7,270 bases of DNA from Caryophanales bacterium (lineage in GTDB: Bacteria > Bacillota_I > Bacilli_A > RF39 > UBA660). The notes below the pieces were generated by a model. The model was not told where the DNA came from, made no database searches, and saw only the letters and a program-made list of their open reading frames with translations. The position numbers and the translations under genes are program-made. This document shows, piece after piece, positions 6,245 to 7,270 of the stretch; positions within the stretch are counted from its first letter, which is position 1; each line of letters begins with the position of its first letter. The stretch spans positions 1 through 7,270 of the forward strand of contig JAEEKO010000003.1 of assembly GCA_016282415.1 (NCBI GenBank). Direction: 5' to 3'.

Positions 6245-6334
6245 GGAATCTGGGCGAACGCCATTGTTCGTGTTCGTAACTGTGTTGTTGTTCAGATTGC
6301 CATTCCTATTCACATTCCAGGCACGAGAAACGGC
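6245..6334 (-). other. DGR template repeat (TR)
   Basis: In diversity-generating retroelements the TR is transcribed, copied by the reverse transcriptase with adenine-specific errors, and used to overwrite a variable repeat in a target gene. Read on the minus strand from 6334, it encodes AVSRAWNVNRNGNLNNN (6334-6284) and then TVTNTNNGVRPDS (6283-6245). In the 18-codon core (6263-6316), 14 codons begin with A, ten are AAY, and 24 of 25 adenines sit at codon positions 1 or 2. The flanking codons contain almost no A. G+C is about 50%, against about 18% between it and the reverse transcriptase. The WNVN...GNLNNN...GVRP pattern resembles the variable tail of C-type-lectin-fold target proteins. The in-frame ORF (6361-6197) has no ribosome-binding site and is preceded by TGA, so it is not a gene. 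Exact ends cannot be fixed without the variable repeat, which is not in the window. Confidence 0.88.
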
Positions 6335-6379
6335 CATGGCAAAAAAGAAAAAGAAAACCATTCAGTATTTACCATTAAC

Positions 6380-6408
6380 ATTATATCATTAACAATGATT
6401 ATATTAAA
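6380..6408 (-). promoter_or_regulatory. Candidate promoter for the template RNA
   Basis: On the minus strand a perfect extended -10, TGATATAAT (6380-6388), lies 17 nt after a weak TTTAAT (6403-6408) that overlaps the end of the reverse transcriptase gene. It would start an RNA near 6373, about 40 nt before the template. A+T richness lowers confidence. Confidence 0.4.
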
Positions 6409-7270
6409 CTAATATCATCAATATGAGTATTAATTAACTTATTACAATTACCATAACTAAGATGTACTTTATAACTTTTTTTTACCTGTAAATAATAATC
6501 ACTAGTAATAACTTTCTTATTTAATAAATGATTCATACTTTTAAATTTTCTTTTAATTTTCCGTTTCATATCGCCTTTAACCTTCATAATAATATGATTA
6601 TTTTTAATTTGATAATGAAATCCTAAAAAATCAAAACCTTGTTTAATATTAGTAATCATTGTTTTTTGATTTAATTTTAGTTGATACTTATTTATTATTC
6701 TTTCAATTTCCTTTAAACAATATTTTAAATATTCTTTATTTTCATGAAGAATAATACCATCGTCACAATAACGAATATAATATTTAATATGCAGTTGTTC
6801 TTTAATATAATGATCTAATTCATTTAAATAAATAATTGATAATATTTGACTCGACATATTGCCAATTGGAAGTCCTTTGCCTTTATAATAACGTGGTAAT
6901 TGAACATGATGACTTTGTTCAAGTTTCGTAATTTCTTTATTAATATAATCAGCATCGGTACTATCAATAATGCAATTAATAATATCAATTACATCCGGGT
7001 CTTTAATCTTTTTTTTAATTATTTCTTTAGCGATTTCATGATCAATATTATAAAAATACTTCTTAATATCAAACTTCAATACAAAAAAATTTTGATGCTT
7101 TATTTGATTAATATATTTTTTTAATAATTTGATTCCATAATGGGAACCCTTACCAATCCGTGTAGATACGTTTTGTTCAATTAAAGATTTATCAAAAATA
7201 TTAACCAAAAAATAATGACTAACCAAATGGTTAATCACTTTATCCGTAATATTTTGCGACATAATTAAAC
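6399..7270 (-). CDS. DGR-type reverse transcriptase, N-terminus cut by window edge
   Basis: This RNA-directed DNA polymerase would copy the adjacent template RNA into mutated cDNA. Positions are counted from the first in-window Met (7262). Visible: MSQNITDKVINHLVS (1-15), matching the early finger region where related enzymes have a DR/DK-VxHH-like motif; VSTRIGKGS (32-40); motif A FDIKKYFYNID (64-74, Asp65); motif B GLPIGNMSSQ (130-139); catalytic YCDD (165-168); a KLNQKT segment (196-201); and FDFLGFHYQ (210-218). The [IVL]GNxxSQ form of motif B is characteristic of DGR enzymes; group II intron and retroviral enzymes have QGxxxSP-like forms. The Met at 7262 is probably internal: no ribosome-binding site is visible, the frame stays open to the edge, and such enzymes usually have several dozen more N-terminal residues. 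No intron maturase or HNH domain follows. The template repeat lies about 65 nt downstream. Confidence 0.92.
   Translation of the reverse strand, partial: LIMSQNITDKVINHLVSHYFLVNIFDKSLIEQNVSTRIGKGSHYGIKLLKKYINQIKHQNFFVLKFDIKKYFYNIDHEIAKEIIKKKIKDPDVIDIINCIIDSTDADYINKEITKLEQSHHVQLPRYYKGKGLPIGNMSSQILSIIYLNELDHYIKEQLHIKYYIRYCDDGIILHENKEYLKYCLKEIERIINKYQLKLNQKTMITNIKQGFDFLGFHYQIKNNHIIMKVKGDMKRKIKRKFKSMNHLLNKKVITSDYYLQVKKSYKVHLSYGNCNKLINTHIDDISLI

Larger units (their letters stand above)
6085..6373 (-). ncRNA. Predicted DGR template RNA with structured 3' spacer
   Basis: A promoter just upstream of the template repeat and a terminator at 6085-6152 would define an RNA of about 290 nt containing the template plus roughly 160 nt of downstream spacer. 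The spacer holds a 7-bp hairpin (ATTATTA / TAATAAT, 6209-6231), the 17-nt palindrome at 6162-6178 and the terminator stem. In the Bordetella phage DGR, RNA just downstream of the template is needed for cDNA priming; an equivalent role here is inference. The RNA could equally be the 3' end of the reverse transcriptase mRNA. Apart from this RNA and the toxin-antitoxin RNAs, I see no gene in 5924-6398. Confidence 0.4.

Noticed and set aside
6197..6361. 54-codon minus-strand ORF containing the template repeat, considered as a small gene or as the variable repeat itself
   Set aside because: No ribosome-binding site, a TGA directly upstream of its ATG and a poly-Phe start. The intact AAY codons beside the reverse transcriptase indicate a template and not a diversified copy.
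5660..6398. CRISPR array, tRNA or rRNA gene in the intergenic region
   Set aside because: No regularly spaced repeats, no cloverleaf with a TTC loop and CCA-type end, and no conserved rRNA segments. The inverted repeats are explained as terminators and hairpins.
5660..6398. Insertion sequence or integration site between the glycosyltransferase and the DGR
   Set aside because: No transposase or integrase fragment, no terminal inverted repeat pair and no convincing target duplication were found.
6170..6412. Plus-strand 80-codon ORF
   Set aside because: It is the antisense of the DGR template repeat; its length comes from the scarcity of stop codons opposite the G+C-richer template. No ribosome-binding site or recognisable family.
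6900..7124. Plus-strand 74-codon ORF
   Set aside because: It is antisense to the reverse transcriptase gene and has A+T-biased, low-complexity Ile/Asn composition.
6399..7270. Group II intron or retron reverse transcriptase
   Set aside because: No maturase or HNH domain, no intron RNA ends, and motif B is GNxxSQ and not QGxxxSP. No msr/msd-like inverted repeats were seen, and the neighbouring template repeat favours a DGR.

Overview
The window is about 70-75% A+T. Its genes have strong Shine-Dalgarno sites, TAA stops and Trp encoded by TGG. Together with a pyruvate:ferredoxin oxidoreductase and a TasA/camelysin-type secreted protein, this suggests an anaerobic, low-GC Firmicutes or Mollicutes-related gut bacterium. 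Nothing points to the mycoplasma code: no gene needs TGA read as Trp. Organism assignment is inference.

Region 1 (1-5659, all minus strand) is ordinary chromosome. In transcription order it holds a family 2 glycosyltransferase (5659-4814), miaB for tRNA A37 methylthiolation (4812-3409, one base after the glycosyltransferase stop), a secreted SipW-dependent/TasA-like protein (3364-2747, with its own promoter in the gap after miaB), and nifJ (2728 to beyond base 1, C-terminus cut by the window edge). nifJ is absent from simple complete-ORF calls because it has no stop inside the window, but its frame is open for all 909 visible codons.

Region 2 (about 5750-6070) looks like a type I toxin-antitoxin cassette. 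A 25-residue hydrophobic peptide is encoded on the plus strand (5846-5923), and its ribosome-binding site is buried in a hairpin. A predicted antisense RNA of about 110 nt runs toward it on the minus strand (about 6034 to 5921). Each transcript has its own candidate terminator, and the two overlap over roughly 90 nt.

Region 3 (about 6085-7270, minus strand) is the most interesting part: most of a diversity-generating retroelement (DGR). A reverse transcriptase with the DGR-type GNxxSQ motif (7270-6399, N-terminus cut by the window edge) is followed by a template repeat (about 6334-6245). The template is about 50% G+C in an otherwise A+T-rich stretch. In one frame nearly all its adenines fall at codon positions 1 and 2 (ten AAY codons among 18), and it ends in a GVRP-encoding segment typical of C-type-lectin-fold variable proteins. 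It has a candidate promoter of its own, a structured 3' spacer and a terminator. The variable repeat, its target gene and any Avd gene are not in the window.

The type I cassette and the DGR lie back to back between ordinary genes and the window edge, which is consistent with an accessory island or prophage boundary. No integrase, attachment site or transposon end is visible.
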